In this document: piece after piece, positions 18,729 through 27,531 of the stretch | Numbering within the stretch: position 1 is the stretch's first letter | Layout of the letters: every line of letters starts with the position of its first letter | NCBI GenBank assembly: GCA_945860705.1 | Contig: CAMART010000006.1 | Location: 62,001-126,000, forward strand | From: Chitinophaga pinensis | GTDB lineage: Bacteria > Bacteroidota > Bacteroidia > Chitinophagales > CAMDFR01 | DNA length: 64,000 nucleotides | Direction of reading: 5' to 3' | Made by a program: the position numbers and the translations under genes | The notes under the pieces: generated by a model | Seen by the model: only the letters and a program-made list of their open reading frames with translations | Databases searched by the model: none | Told to the model about the DNA's origin: nothing

Positions 18729-19550
18729 TTATTTACTTTCTTTTTCGTTGATAGTTAATGTAAATTTTGTTCCACTTTTATCAGTTGTTTTTGTTTCCAT
18801 AAAAGCATCTTTGAATAGTATTTCCATTTTTACTTTCTGCATATCTCCGTTTTGTTTTACATCTATATTTTCCCACAGCATATTGAAATTAGCACTTTCA
18901 TTTGGACCTAATAAAATTGCTTTTTTATTAGATATCATATTTGCAAATACATTCCCACTTACAGGCATTTTTAATCCTATTTTTATTGGTTGAACTACTG
19001 CCATATCAGTGCCAGTATAGGTTACTTCCATTTTTACTAAAGTGATGTCTGTTTTGCATTCTGTACTTTTATTTAAAAATCTAAATGGGCCAGTATTAAA
19101 ATCATTATTTGAAACCGGTAGATTGTAATTTGGTGCTTCATATACTTTCCCATTTGTAGAAGCAGTTTTAACTCCATCCATGATTATTTCTAATTGTGTG
19201 ACTCTAAATTCAGTACCTGTAAAATTTACAACTCTAGAACCAAACTCACCAGGAGGAATGATTAAAGTTTTTTCACTAGGCTTATATTCGTTACTTCCGT
19301 TTAAAACAATTTTCATTTTATTGAAATCAATAATCAAATAATCTTTAGTTTTATTTTGGATACGTAACTTGAATTTGAAATAACTATCAGTAGATACTGC
19401 ATCTACTGCATAAATAGTCATGTTTTCATTGTCTTGTGTCAGTTCGTTAAATATTACTTTATCATATTTTTTTTCTTTGGCTACTTTTTGAGCAAAAGCA
19501 ATATTTGTAAATAGTAGAGAAAGGAATGTGATTTGAATTAATGTTTTCAT
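18729..19550 (-). CDS. Secreted protein of unknown function
   Basis: I do not recognise a family. The 273-residue protein has a signal peptide ending NIAFAQ and no C-terminal sorting domain. The sequence looks all-beta: repeated patterns such as YFKFKLRIQNKTKDYLIIDFNKMKIV and FGSRVVNFTG suggest two Ig-like or immunity-type sandwiches of about 120 residues. One Cys is visible (STECKTD), so no disulfide is likely. A TAnnTTTG box at 19570-19577 lies about 20 nt upstream, so it is a single-gene unit ending at the terminator 18679-18710. Confidence 0.75.
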   Translation of the reverse strand: MKTLIQITFLSLLFTNIAFAQKVAKEKKYDKVIFNELTQDNENMTIYAVDAVSTDSYFKFKLRIQNKTKDYLIIDFNKMKIVLNGSNEYKPSEKTLIIPPGEFGSRVVNFTGTEFRVTQLEIIMDGVKTASTNGKVYEAPNYNLPVSNNDFNTGPFRFLNKSTECKTDITLVKMEVTYTGTDMAVVQPIKIGLKMPVSGNVFANMISNKKAILLGPNESANFNMLWENIDVKQNGDMQKVKMEILFKDAFMETKTTDKSGTKFTLTINEKESK

Positions 19551-19569
19551 TTATACAATTTTTATAAAC

Positions 19570-19577
19570 CAAAATTA
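19570..19577 (-). promoter_or_regulatory. Bacteroidota -7 promoter box (TAATTTTG) for the gene at 18729
   Basis: On the minus strand TAATTTTG matches TAnnTTTG, 20 nt before the ATG at 19550. Confidence 0.5.
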
Positions 19578-19685
19578 AGTATAATTTAAATGATTTAATT
19601 TTTATTTTTAATCTTATTTAAGTCTTATATATGGCTTTTTTCCATTAATTTTACAGTCAGATTTAGGATATGAATTCTATTTTAT

Positions 19686-20198
19686 ATGAAAAACTATATT
19701 ATTATTTTTTTAACAACATTAATGGGCTTTATTGGAGGCGGAACTACTGTCTATTTTTTAATGAAAAATGATTCTAATAAAATCAATCATGATTTGAATA
19801 TTGTTGCTACACCTACTAATAAACCAAGTGTTTTTAATGAAAATGCTACAGATCCTGCCAAAAGTCCCTTAAATAATGAAACCATTAGCAATATCACTTT
19901 TGCAAAAAACACTCATGATTTTGGCGAATTAGAGGAAGGAGCCGTAGTAACTACCGTTTTTGAATTTGTAAATAAAAGTGAAAGAAATTTAGTGATAAGC
20001 AACTGTATAGGATCTTGTGGATGTACGGTACCTACATGGCCCAAAGAGACTATTAAACCAGGTGCAAAAGGAATGATAGAAATAGAGTTCAATACTGCTG
20101 GCAAAAAAGATGATCAACTAAAAACAGTGACCGTATACGCTAATACAGAACCAAGCAATACTATTTTATATATCAAAGCTAAAGTAAACGCAAAATAA
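19686..20198 (+). CDS. DUF1573 domain membrane-anchored protein
   Basis: The 170-residue protein has an N-terminal membrane anchor (MKNYIIIFLTTLMGFIGGGTTVYFLM), a short Asn/Pro-rich linker and a DUF1573 domain from about residue 72: FAKNTHDFGELEEGAVVTTVFEFVNKSERNLVISN, then SCGCTVPTWP and IEIEFNTAGK. This Ig-like (ASH/PapD-like) fold is widespread in the phylum and its role is not known. The CGC motif is typical. The stop codon overlaps the ATG of the next gene by one base (TAATG), so it heads a translationally coupled four-gene operon. Confidence 0.85.
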   Translation: MKNYIIIFLTTLMGFIGGGTTVYFLMKNDSNKINHDLNIVATPTNKPSVFNENATDPAKSPLNNETISNITFAKNTHDFGELEEGAVVTTVFEFVNKSERNLVISNCIGSCGCTVPTWPKETIKPGAKGMIEIEFNTAGKKDDQLKTVTVYANTEPSNTILYIKAKVNAK

Positions 20199-20614
20199 TG
20201 GGACGCATTATGGCAATAGATTTTGGATTGAGAAGATGTGGCTTAGCTGTAACGGATGAATTACAAATAATCTCAACACCACTTGAAACTATTGAAAGTA
20301 AAAAATTAGATGATTATTTGAAAAAATATTTTCAAAACGAAAAAGTAGATACAATAGTTTTGGGTAAATCACTTCACCTTGATGGTTCTGAAAATGTATT
20401 ATTTAATAATGTTTTAGAGTTGAAAAAACATTTAGAAGCAATGTATCCATCCATGAATGTAGCATTGATAGATGAAAGATATACATCGAAAATGGCTCTA
20501 CAGACTATGATAGATGGGGGTATGAAAAAAAAAGATAGAAAAAATAAAGAAAATATAGATTTAATAAGTGCTGTATTAATTTTGCAGACATATATGCAAA
20601 CCATAAATAAATAG
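20198..20614 (+). CDS. ruvX: YqgF/RuvX-family Holliday junction resolvase-like nuclease
   Basis: The 138-residue protein has the RNase H-like fold of YqgF: MGRIMAIDFGLRRCGLAVTD with the first catalytic Asp, LGKSLHLDGSE, DERYTS with the second acidic residue, and the C-terminal KENIDLISAVLILQTYM with the third. It is thought to process pre-16S rRNA ends or Holliday junctions in the cytoplasm. Coupled to the DUF1573 gene by a one-base overlap and followed after 5 nt by def. Confidence 0.92.
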   Translation: MGRIMAIDFGLRRCGLAVTDELQIISTPLETIESKKLDDYLKKYFQNEKVDTIVLGKSLHLDGSENVLFNNVLELKKHLEAMYPSMNVALIDERYTSKMALQTMIDGGMKKKDRKNKENIDLISAVLILQTYMQTINK

Positions 20615-20619
20615 AAAAT

Positions 20620-21180
20620 ATGATACTACCAATAGTAGCCTATGGAGATAAGGTGCTAAGAGAAATATGTGATGATATAGATGCCAATTATCCAGATTTA
20701 AAAGATCTGATAAAAAATATGTGGGATACTATGTATAATGCCAATGGTGTAGGTTTGGCAGCACCACAAATCAATAAAGATGTTCGACTTTTTATAGTAG
20801 ATAGCAAAGCCATGTATGATGAAGGTGAAGAACATTTAGGAATAAAGAAAGTGTTTATCAATGCTACAATTCTAGAAGAATCAGGTGAAGAGTGGGCATT
20901 TGAAGAAGGATGCTTGAGTATACCAAATGTACGTGAGGATGTTCTCCGTAAGCCAAATATTAAAATAGAATACTATGATGAAAAATTCAAAAAACATGTA
21001 GAAGATTTTGATGGCATGAATGCACGTGTTATTCAACATGAGTATGACCATGTAGAAGGAATCTTATTTACAGATCATATAAAACCACTCAAGAAAAAAC
21101 TATTGCATAAAATACTATCAGATATTTCTAGAGGATTTACAAATGTGAAATACAAAATGCGTTTCCCAAATAAAAAATAA
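20620..21180 (+). CDS. def: Peptide deformylase
   Basis: The 186-residue enzyme removes the formyl group from N-terminal methionine of new proteins. All three family motifs are present: GVGLAAPQI, EEGCLSIPN (metal-binding Cys) and QHEYDHVEG (two metal-binding His and the catalytic Glu). The length fits type I enzymes of this phylum. It lies 5 nt after ruvX and 3 nt before holA. Confidence 0.97.
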   Translation: MILPIVAYGDKVLREICDDIDANYPDLKDLIKNMWDTMYNANGVGLAAPQINKDVRLFIVDSKAMYDEGEEHLGIKKVFINATILEESGEEWAFEEGCLSIPNVREDVLRKPNIKIEYYDEKFKKHVEDFDGMNARVIQHEYDHVEGILFTDHIKPLKKKLLHKILSDISRGFTNVKYKMRFPNKK

Positions 21181-21183
21181 GCG

Positions 21184-22185
21184 ATGACTTTTGAAGCAAT
21201 ATTAAAAGATATAAAAAGTAAAAAATTTGCTCCACTCTACTATCTGTGTGGTGAAGAAAGTTATTATATCGATTTGCTCGTAGATGCAATAGAAGAGCAT
21301 TCGCTATCTGAAAGCGAAAAATCATTTAATATGTCTATTCTATACGGAGCAGATGTAGATGTGAAAAGACTTATGGATGAGTGTATGCGACTACCTATGA
21401 TGGCTCCACGTCAGGTGGTGATAGTGAAAGAAGCACATCAAATTAAAAAAATAGAAGAGTTTGAAAAGTATGTACTTAAGCCAAATCCTTCTACATTATT
21501 AGTTTTAGCATCTAAGTCTAAATTTCCAGATAAGCGAAAAAATTTTTCAAAATCACTCTTGAAAAGTGGCGTAGTGCTCGAAACTAAAAGACTTTACGAC
21601 AATCAAGTGCCTGCATGGATAGAAAATTATATTAGTTCACTAGGCTTTAAAGCTAGTCCAGATGCTGTACAACTTTTAGCAGATTATTTAGGTACAGAGA
21701 TCAGTGTTATCACCAATGAAGTTAGCAAACTCATTCTCAATAAAAATAAAGGCGAACAAATCACTCTAGATGATATTGAAAAAAATGTTGGAATAAGTAA
21801 AGACTTCAATGTTTTTGAGCTACAGAAAGCATTATGCTTTAAAGATAAAACTACATCATACAGAATTGCTAATTATTTTGAAGCTAATAAAAAGAATAAT
21901 CCGCTAGTAGTTACATTGAGCAATTTACAAACTCTGTTTACCACTATTTTTCAAATGCAACATTTATATAAGATAGATGATGCATCATTGATGAGTAATT
22001 TTAGACTTTGGCCTGCATTAGTTCCACAATATAAAGCAGCGCTAAAAAACTATACAATGCGTAAAACAGAAGACGTATTGATGGATATAGCCACTTTCGA
22101 TTTGCGTTCAAAAGGTGTAGGCAATACCAATGTAGAAGAAGGGGCACTTCTAAAAGAACTTATTTCTAAGATTCTATACGAATAA
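21184..22185 (+). CDS. holA: DNA polymerase III delta subunit
   Basis: The 333-residue protein is the clamp-loader delta subunit that opens the beta clamp. The N-terminal PLYYLCGEESYYIDLLVDAIEEH is the usual start of HolA, followed by RLPMMAPRQVVIVKEAHQIK, the sensor-like LVLASKSKFPDKRKNFSK, and the middle segment EISVITNEVSKLIL. The C-terminal collar domain has the expected length. It is the last gene of the DUF1573-ruvX-def-holA operon; no strong terminator is visible after it. Confidence 0.92.
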   Translation: MTFEAILKDIKSKKFAPLYYLCGEESYYIDLLVDAIEEHSLSESEKSFNMSILYGADVDVKRLMDECMRLPMMAPRQVVIVKEAHQIKKIEEFEKYVLKPNPSTLLVLASKSKFPDKRKNFSKSLLKSGVVLETKRLYDNQVPAWIENYISSLGFKASPDAVQLLADYLGTEISVITNEVSKLILNKNKGEQITLDDIEKNVGISKDFNVFELQKALCFKDKTTSYRIANYFEANKKNNPLVVTLSNLQTLFTTIFQMQHLYKIDDASLMSNFRLWPALVPQYKAALKNYTMRKTEDVLMDIATFDLRSKGVGNTNVEEGALLKELISKILYE

Positions 22186-22266
22186 TTTCTTGTTTATTAT
22201 TGTGGTTTTTAGATAAATATGCAGGAATATTTTGATTAAATACTTAATATTCTTAATTTTATATCT

Positions 22267-23052
22267 GTGAAAAAACTCTACCTTTTTATTTTTGTCACCA
22301 TACTTAGTATTTCTTCTTTTGCTCAAAACCTGAGTAGTAGAAAAGAAGCTAATTGTAATGGAGAGAAAAAATCTGTACAGGACATATTGAATAGCAATAA
22401 AGTTCTTTTTGTAGTAAGTATCACCTCCAATTGTAGCAACTGTGGAGAGTTTGTGTCTACACTGAATTCATTCTCCAATTTTCAATCCTCTAAAATCACG
22501 GTATGGTTGGCTATGAACAAGTTGAGTGGTACTACCAATTGTAATGAAATAGACAATTTTAAAGATAGATACGACTTAGATAATATGTTTGCATTTATCG
22601 ATACCAATGATGTATGGACAGATGGTAGATTTACATTCTATACAGTGATAGACCCAGTAGGAGGCTTGGTAGCATATCAAGGTACTAGCTACCAACAAGC
22701 AATATCAAAAGCACTTGAGATAGTAAATAGACTGCCAAGTAATCCAGTAAATATTGACCCTAAAAATCCAATAACAACAAATACTTACAATAAAATAAAT
22801 ATTAGTAGTGTATACCCCAATCCTATAAAAGACGAATTGAAATATTCTATCTCAGCTACTGATAGCACTCAAGTAAATGTGAAAATATATGATTTGCTTG
22901 GAAATGAAAAAATGAATGTAAATAAAAAACTATTGCCCGAAATCACTAATTATTCTATAGATATCAAAGACTACAAACTAGACAAAGGCATCTATTTTAT
23001 AAAGCTTGAAGCAGATAAAAATGTAAAGACTTTTAGGATAGTGAAAAACTAA
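22267..23052 (+). CDS. Secreted thioredoxin-like protein with T9SS signal
   Basis: The 261-residue protein starts with GTG, directly giving a signal peptide (KKLYLFIFVTILSISSFAQ). About residues 35-155 resemble a thioredoxin fold: VLFVVSITSNCSNCGEFVSTL holds a CSNC motif in the active-site position, followed by strands and a helix region with cis-Pro candidate DPVGGLVAY. From about residue 180 (SVYPNPIKDELKYSIS to FRIVKN) it has a type A T9SS sorting domain. It may reduce or isomerise disulfides at the cell surface; redox activity is inferred from the CxxC only. The gene converges with the DUF4956 gene 5 nt away. Confidence 0.8.
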   Translation: MKKLYLFIFVTILSISSFAQNLSSRKEANCNGEKKSVQDILNSNKVLFVVSITSNCSNCGEFVSTLNSFSNFQSSKITVWLAMNKLSGTTNCNEIDNFKDRYDLDNMFAFIDTNDVWTDGRFTFYTVIDPVGGLVAYQGTSYQQAISKALEIVNRLPSNPVNIDPKNPITTNTYNKINISSVYPNPIKDELKYSISATDSTQVNVKIYDLLGNEKMNVNKKLLPEITNYSIDIKDYKLDKGIYFIKLEADKNVKTFRIVKN

Positions 23053-23057
23053 TATAG

Positions 23058-23717
23058 TTAATCATCATCATTATCTACAGCAGCATTTGTTTCATTTCTT
23101 TCAGACAAGTAAAATGCTTTGATACGAGTAACATCTTTTAAGAAATCTATTCTATTTATTTCTATTCTATGAATAGGAAGTCCTGTTCTTTCTTTTAGGT
23201 CTGCAATCATTTCTTCACGCTTTTCAGGTTTTATGAGGTCTATTCTTTCATAGAGTATTTCTTTATAGTTTTCGTGTGCAAGTTTATGTGTTCGCTCTAA
23301 AATATATATTACTATAATAAGCAATGTATTTGCAACTAATACGATATGCCAAGAATTATTTATATCAACTAAAGAATTTAATAATCCAATAGTAATACAA
23401 ACAAAAAAATATCCCATTTCTCTTATAGGTATTGAAACTGTCCTATATCGTAATATAGAGAATATAGCAAACATACCTAATGCAAAACCTTCTTTTAACT
23501 TTAATGAACCTAATAAAAAACAAATTAGAAAAATTACAGTATTAAATAAGAAAAATGTAAATAAAAAATCTTTATTCTTATGTTTTGGATAATAAAATAC
23601 CCTTATAATAATAAATGCAACAATAAGATTTATTATATATCTGAAAGTAAAATCTAACAAATCTGAATTTATATAAATACCAAGTTTTTCTAATAGTATA
23701 CTACTAATTTCTTCCAT
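23058..23717 (-). CDS. DUF4956 membrane protein
   Basis: The 219-residue protein has four to five membrane helices (about residues 25-45, 50-72, 76-90, 100-120, 123-142), with the family core FALGMFAIFSILRYRTVSIPIREMGYFF, then a cytoplasmic C-terminal domain of about 70 residues ending in an acidic tail. DUF4956 genes are commonly adjacent to VTC-domain polyphosphate polymerases, as here: its start overlaps the polymerase gene by 14 nt. A role as the membrane partner or channel for the polymer is plausible but unproven. Confidence 0.85.
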   Translation of the reverse strand: MEEISSILLEKLGIYINSDLLDFTFRYIINLIVAFIIIRVFYYPKHKNKDFLFTFFLFNTVIFLICFLLGSLKLKEGFALGMFAIFSILRYRTVSIPIREMGYFFVCITIGLLNSLVDINNSWHIVLVANTLLIIVIYILERTHKLAHENYKEILYERIDLIKPEKREEMIADLKERTGLPIHRIEINRIDFLKDVTRIKAFYLSERNETNAAVDNDDD

Positions 23718-24480
23718 ATTTTTCTTCCAGTTTTTTTAGTTTTATAAAATTGGGTTTAAAGTTATTGCTTTTTACATTCTCCATCAAGGCTATAGCAGTA
23801 GAGTATTTGCTAAATCCTATTTGTTCTAAATGTCTTTTTTTAAGTGAAGCCAAAATTTCACTTGTTGAATTAGACTTTTCTTGTTTTATTTCTATGATTA
23901 ATAAATGTGGAAACTCCTGTTTTTGACCATGTCTTTCAAAAGAAATATTCAAGTCTAATGTCAATCGTTCCTTCATATTATTATTTGCTAAGGTGATACG
24001 TTTGAAATAAATCCATACCTGAGGTTTTAGTCCATGAATATCTACCTGATCGTGTTCTATGATGCTTTTGTCTATATCATCTAGTTCTAAAAGAATTCGT
24101 TCTTTCTTAACTCTTTTTTTGTCTGTACGATTTGCCTTGTCTTTATATTTTACTTCAAAATAGCATAGACCTGAATCAATATATTTTCTATATCTAGTTT
24201 TAAATCTATCTGCCTTTCCATTATGATGGTAGTTGTACAAAGTAAAATCATCGGTATCAAAATATAAAGATTCATAAGAATGAATCATATTGTCTTCTAT
24301 TTTTAATACTTTGTAGCTCGTTTTAATTTCATCTAATAATTCTATAAACTGTGAAACATGCACTATGTATTTAGAATCTATTCTATTCAATAGCTTTACT
24401 TCATCTAGCTCTTTCAAATTTATTTTAATAAATTCATCCAGCTTTGTTATGATTTTATGTTCTTCTTCTTTATAGTTCAC
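23704..24480 (-). CDS. VTC-domain polyphosphate polymerase
   Basis: The 258-residue protein resembles the catalytic domain of yeast Vtc4, a tunnel-fold (TTM) enzyme. Matching segments are LLNRIDSKYIVHVSQFIELLDEI, SLYFDTDDFTLYNYHHNGKADRFKTRYRKYIDSGLCYFEVKYK with basic residues for nucleotide and polymer binding, and PHLLIIEIKQEKSNS with the metal-binding Glu. KKRHLEQIGFSKYSTAIAL closes the domain. It should make polyphosphate from nucleoside triphosphate in the cytoplasm. The start is GTG at 24480, 3 nt after the stop of the upstream lipoprotein gene, and it overlaps the DUF4956 gene. Confidence 0.85.
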   Translation of the reverse strand: MNYKEEEHKIITKLDEFIKINLKELDEVKLLNRIDSKYIVHVSQFIELLDEIKTSYKVLKIEDNMIHSYESLYFDTDDFTLYNYHHNGKADRFKTRYRKYIDSGLCYFEVKYKDKANRTDKKRVKKERILLELDDIDKSIIEHDQVDIHGLKPQVWIYFKRITLANNNMKERLTLDLNISFERHGQKQEFPHLLIIEIKQEKSNSTSEILASLKKRHLEQIGFSKYSTAIALMENVKSNNFKPNFIKLKKLEEKYGRN

Positions 24481-24483
24481 TGC

Positions 24484-24867
24484 TTATTTTTCTATATTAA
24501 AATCTTCAAGTACTACCACTTCTTTTCTACTATTAATTTCTACTACTTTCATGATAGCTCTTGTGCCTAGAGAGCAAGTATCACAGTTTGTATACACAAA
24601 AACAGTATATTTCCCCTTTTGTAAAAATTCAAATTTATATTCTCCATTATATGAAGTATTTACATCATTATCTACAGTTGTATTATCTCCATAAGAAATA
24701 AAAACTTTTTCATCTGCTATATAACCTTCTCCAGTCAAAAATCCATTGATGTCAAAGTCTTTTGCATAAACTTTCCCAGTTATAGTTGCAAGTCCACCAT
24801 CGCCAGGTACTTTTTTACATGCAAAAAAACAAACTGATAAAAGAATAAAAAATAATATTTTCTTCAT
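24484..24867 (-). CDS. Small lipoprotein with a beta-sandwich domain
   Basis: The 127-residue protein has a lipobox (VCFFAC, Cys16) and a single domain that resembles carboxypeptidase-regulatory or Cna-B-like sandwiches: TITGKVYAKD, NTSYNGEYKFEFLQKGKYTVFVYTNC. A CDTC motif follows. It is the first gene of the unit with the polyphosphate polymerase and DUF4956 gene; the shared orientation and 3-nt spacing imply co-expression. The function is unknown; it may tether or sense something outside the inner membrane for this system. Confidence 0.7.
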   Translation of the reverse strand: MKKILFFILLSVCFFACKKVPGDGGLATITGKVYAKDFDINGFLTGEGYIADEKVFISYGDNTTVDNDVNTSYNGEYKFEFLQKGKYTVFVYTNCDTCSLGTRAIMKVVEINSRKEVVVLEDFNIEK

Positions 24868-24913
24868 ATTAAGTAAATGTAAAGTTTTTGTAAATTTAGT
24901 AATAATTAATAAA

Positions 24914-24940
24914 AAAGTCCAACAAATATTGTTGGACTTT
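24914..24940 (-). terminator. Terminator after the Reeler-like T9SS gene
   Basis: A 12-bp perfect stem (24914-24925 with 24929-24940) with a 3-nt loop is followed, on the minus strand, by a run of six T. It ends the transcript from 24962-25828 and isolates the downstream lipoprotein operon. Confidence 0.85.
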
Positions 24941-24961
24941 CAAAATGGTGTATATTTTTAT

Positions 24962-25828
24962 TTATTGTAAAAATAATCTACTAGATTTTGTTTCTCTTCC
25001 ATTGCTTATTTGTAAAATATATAAACCAGTATTTAAGTTGCTAGGTCTATCATATGAAAGAACAGAATTTGAAGTCAGTTGTATATTGTTAGCCAAATTA
25101 GCTACAGTTTTACCACTCATATCTATTAATGAAATACTTGTATTATTTAAGATAGAAGTATTGTTCAAGTGAATATTTATTTTATCTACAACAGGATTAG
25201 GGAAAATATTTAAATTAAGATTAGATTCAAAAGATTGAATTCCAGTACCTGTAGTATCTGCAACTTTTGCAGTACACACTTGAGTCGTTGTATAGCATTG
25301 ATCTCCTGATGTATTTCCATTTCTATTACACGCATTTCCTGCTACGTAAAATGTAATATTACCTATATCTGTAGATGGTGCTGTCCATGTAAAATCAAAA
25401 GTAGCTGCATCATTAGAAAGACCTCCATTAAATTGATGAGTTAAGCTGGTTCTTCCATTAGCAGCAGTAAGTAATCTCATTCTAGTAGCATTGGTTACAT
25501 TAAGTGTGCCCGCATTAGTATTTGAAGTGTTTAATGCTTCTGTAGCAAGACCAAATACAAGTTTTCCAGTTTCTGCTACGTTTACACTAATATTGTATGT
25601 TGTGCCAGGTACATATTCCCATCCTGTCATATCACTAGATGTAATAGTTACACTTCCAGGCCCTGTATTAGCAGTGCCAGAATGGCATCCACCAGTTTGA
25701 CAAGTAGGTTCGCCAGGTGAGCCTGTATTGCCTGCTCTACCATTGTCTTTATAAGATTCATTTGTAAAAGTGATAAATGCTCCTATAGATGAAAGCAAAA
25801 TCACTGAGAAAGTAATCAGTTTTTTCAT
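24962..25828 (-). CDS. Secreted choice-of-anchor V / Reeler-like domain protein with T9SS signal
   Basis: The 288-residue protein has a signal peptide (MKKLITFSVILLSSIGAFITF), then NTGSPGEPTCQTGGCHSG, the hallmark start of the family called choice-of-anchor V, and a beta-sandwich domain to about residue 185 (VPGTTYNISVNVAETGKLVFGL, NITFYVAGNACN). The CQTGGCH segment has C-x4-C-H spacing, like an unusual heme c site. From about residue 205 (LNIFPNPVVDKINIHL to SSRLFLQ) it ends in a type A T9SS sorting domain. The exact role is unknown; it is cell-surface or released. It ends at its own terminator (24914) and is probably a single-gene unit. Confidence 0.82.
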   Translation of the reverse strand: MKKLITFSVILLSSIGAFITFTNESYKDNGRAGNTGSPGEPTCQTGGCHSGTANTGPGSVTITSSDMTGWEYVPGTTYNISVNVAETGKLVFGLATEALNTSNTNAGTLNVTNATRMRLLTAANGRTSLTHQFNGGLSNDAATFDFTWTAPSTDIGNITFYVAGNACNRNGNTSGDQCYTTTQVCTAKVADTTGTGIQSFESNLNLNIFPNPVVDKINIHLNNTSILNNTSISLIDMSGKTVANLANNIQLTSNSVLSYDRPSNLNTGLYILQISNGRETKSSRLFLQ

Positions 25829-25852
25829 AATTTGTAAATGTGTGTTTGATTT

Positions 25853-27457
25853 TTAAAATTTAATGACTTTATATGTTTGTTTTTGTAGTGATGAGTTGTA
25901 TATAGTGAAATAATAAATGCCACTATCATAATTTAATAATTCTATTGTTTTTTCACCATTCATTAATTCAATTGCTTTCATTTGAATGCCTAATGCATTG
26001 TAAATATATAAAAAATATTTATCGTTAGAATTTATATTTACTTGAACCATATCAGAAGTAATAGTTGGATAGATTGAAATCATATTTTCAAAAGGATTTT
26101 CTATACTATTTGTCTGGCAATTATATCTACCGGGACTTACAATTGTATTTCTTCCTCCAACTAATTTGCTATTCAAGTTGTCACTTCTTGGTATTTCTGC
26201 AGTCCAATTTGTAAGTGTATTGTTAAAAGTAGCTAGGTTTGAATATGGTGGACAAATCACTAATGACGCTCCAGTGCCATTGGTACTAGTGAGTGATGCC
26301 GTAGTATAATACAAACTATCTATTGTTTGAAATAATGAATTAGTAAGTACTAGTGATTCTGAAGTATTGCCCAATCCACCATTGTTCCATTGTTTTGCTT
26401 GTATTCCATACGAACGGTAAATAAGTAATGAATCTTTTGCTACAACATAATAATTATTTGGTGTTAAAGTTTTCTGTGGAAGTCTTAAGTCTACTCCTTT
26501 GTTGAACCAATATCCTCCTAGTTCTACATCAGAAGTTCCATAGTTCACTATTTCTATGAATTCAAGTGTGTCATTTAAAAATGGATCATCATAATAGATT
26601 TCGTCTATTGCAACAGTACCAATACTATTATTAAATACTACATTAAATATACGAGGTGAGGTCATTGTATTTGTAGCTAAATCTTGTACGTTATTTACAC
26701 TAAGTACATAGTATTTTCCTATCACTAATGGAGTAGCTAAAGTAAGCGTAACTATCGTATTGGTTACATCTCTTACAGCACTAGTTACAGTTCCTAGTCC
26801 AGTATAATTAATCATAGCAGATGCAGTGATATTTACTGGTTCATTGAAATAAACATCTATAGTAGTGGTACTAGTTTCATTTGCTGAATAGGGTATGGGA
26901 GGAGCTATATCAGATAGAGGACAACCAGCACCCGGATGAGCATATATTTCTTTACCCGCAATGATTATACCTGTAGGTGTAGCACCATATGTCCAATTGC
27001 TACCTATATTATTATCTAGACTAGGATTGCATAGTGCCATTGATGGGCCTTCTCCATCAGCTAGAGATGGCCATGGGCTATCATCTGAATAGTATACAAA
27101 ATCTATGATAGCACCACCAGCATTTTCAAGTACTAAAGAATCAGTACTATTGCTTAGGGCATTATTTCTCCATTGATTAGCACTAAATCCAAAATTTCTA
27201 AAAAAAGCTAAAGAGTCATAACAGAATACTTTGTATTGACCTGGATTTAAAGTTGCTGATGCAATAGTATGTGAAATTGCTTTTTTTATTTTCCAACCTG
27301 TAATATTTACTGGACTTCCAGAATTGTTGTATAGCTCAATAAAATCTAAAGAATCTATTGCTCCTGGAGTGTTGTAATTTATCTCAGTTATTACAATTTG
27401 AGCATTGATTTGATTTAATGTAAAAAGAATTGATAAAACAAGTATAATTTTTTTCAT
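25853..27457 (-). CDS. Secreted lamin-tail domain protein with T9SS signal
   Basis: The 534-residue protein has a signal peptide (MKKIILVLSILFTLNQINAQ) and two lamin-tail domains: residues about 20-140 (IVITEINYNTPGAIDSLDFIELYNNSG) and about 280-400 (VAIDEIYYDDPFLNDTLEFIEIVNYG). Between them, about 190-275, is an Ig-like SbsA-type domain (PIPYSANETSTTTIDVYFNEPVNI). A type A T9SS sorting domain (SIYPTITSDMVQVNI to TYKVIKF) ends the protein. Lamin-tail domains occur in bacterial surface proteins and secreted nucleases, but no nuclease domain is present here. Probably a structural or binding surface protein. Confidence 0.87.
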   Translation of the reverse strand: MKKIILVLSILFTLNQINAQIVITEINYNTPGAIDSLDFIELYNNSGSPVNITGWKIKKAISHTIASATLNPGQYKVFCYDSLAFFRNFGFSANQWRNNALSNSTDSLVLENAGGAIIDFVYYSDDSPWPSLADGEGPSMALCNPSLDNNIGSNWTYGATPTGIIIAGKEIYAHPGAGCPLSDIAPPIPYSANETSTTTIDVYFNEPVNITASAMINYTGLGTVTSAVRDVTNTIVTLTLATPLVIGKYYVLSVNNVQDLATNTMTSPRIFNVVFNNSIGTVAIDEIYYDDPFLNDTLEFIEIVNYGTSDVELGGYWFNKGVDLRLPQKTLTPNNYYVVAKDSLLIYRSYGIQAKQWNNGGLGNTSESLVLTNSLFQTIDSLYYTTASLTSTNGTGASLVICPPYSNLATFNNTLTNWTAEIPRSDNLNSKLVGGRNTIVSPGRYNCQTNSIENPFENMISIYPTITSDMVQVNINSNDKYFLYIYNALGIQMKAIELMNGEKTIELLNYDSGIYYFTIYNSSLQKQTYKVIKF

Positions 27458-27531
27458 CCTAATGTTAAGTATTTGTTATGTAAATGTAATAATATAATAC
27501 AACTTTATAGGACAAAAAAAAATAATTATTA

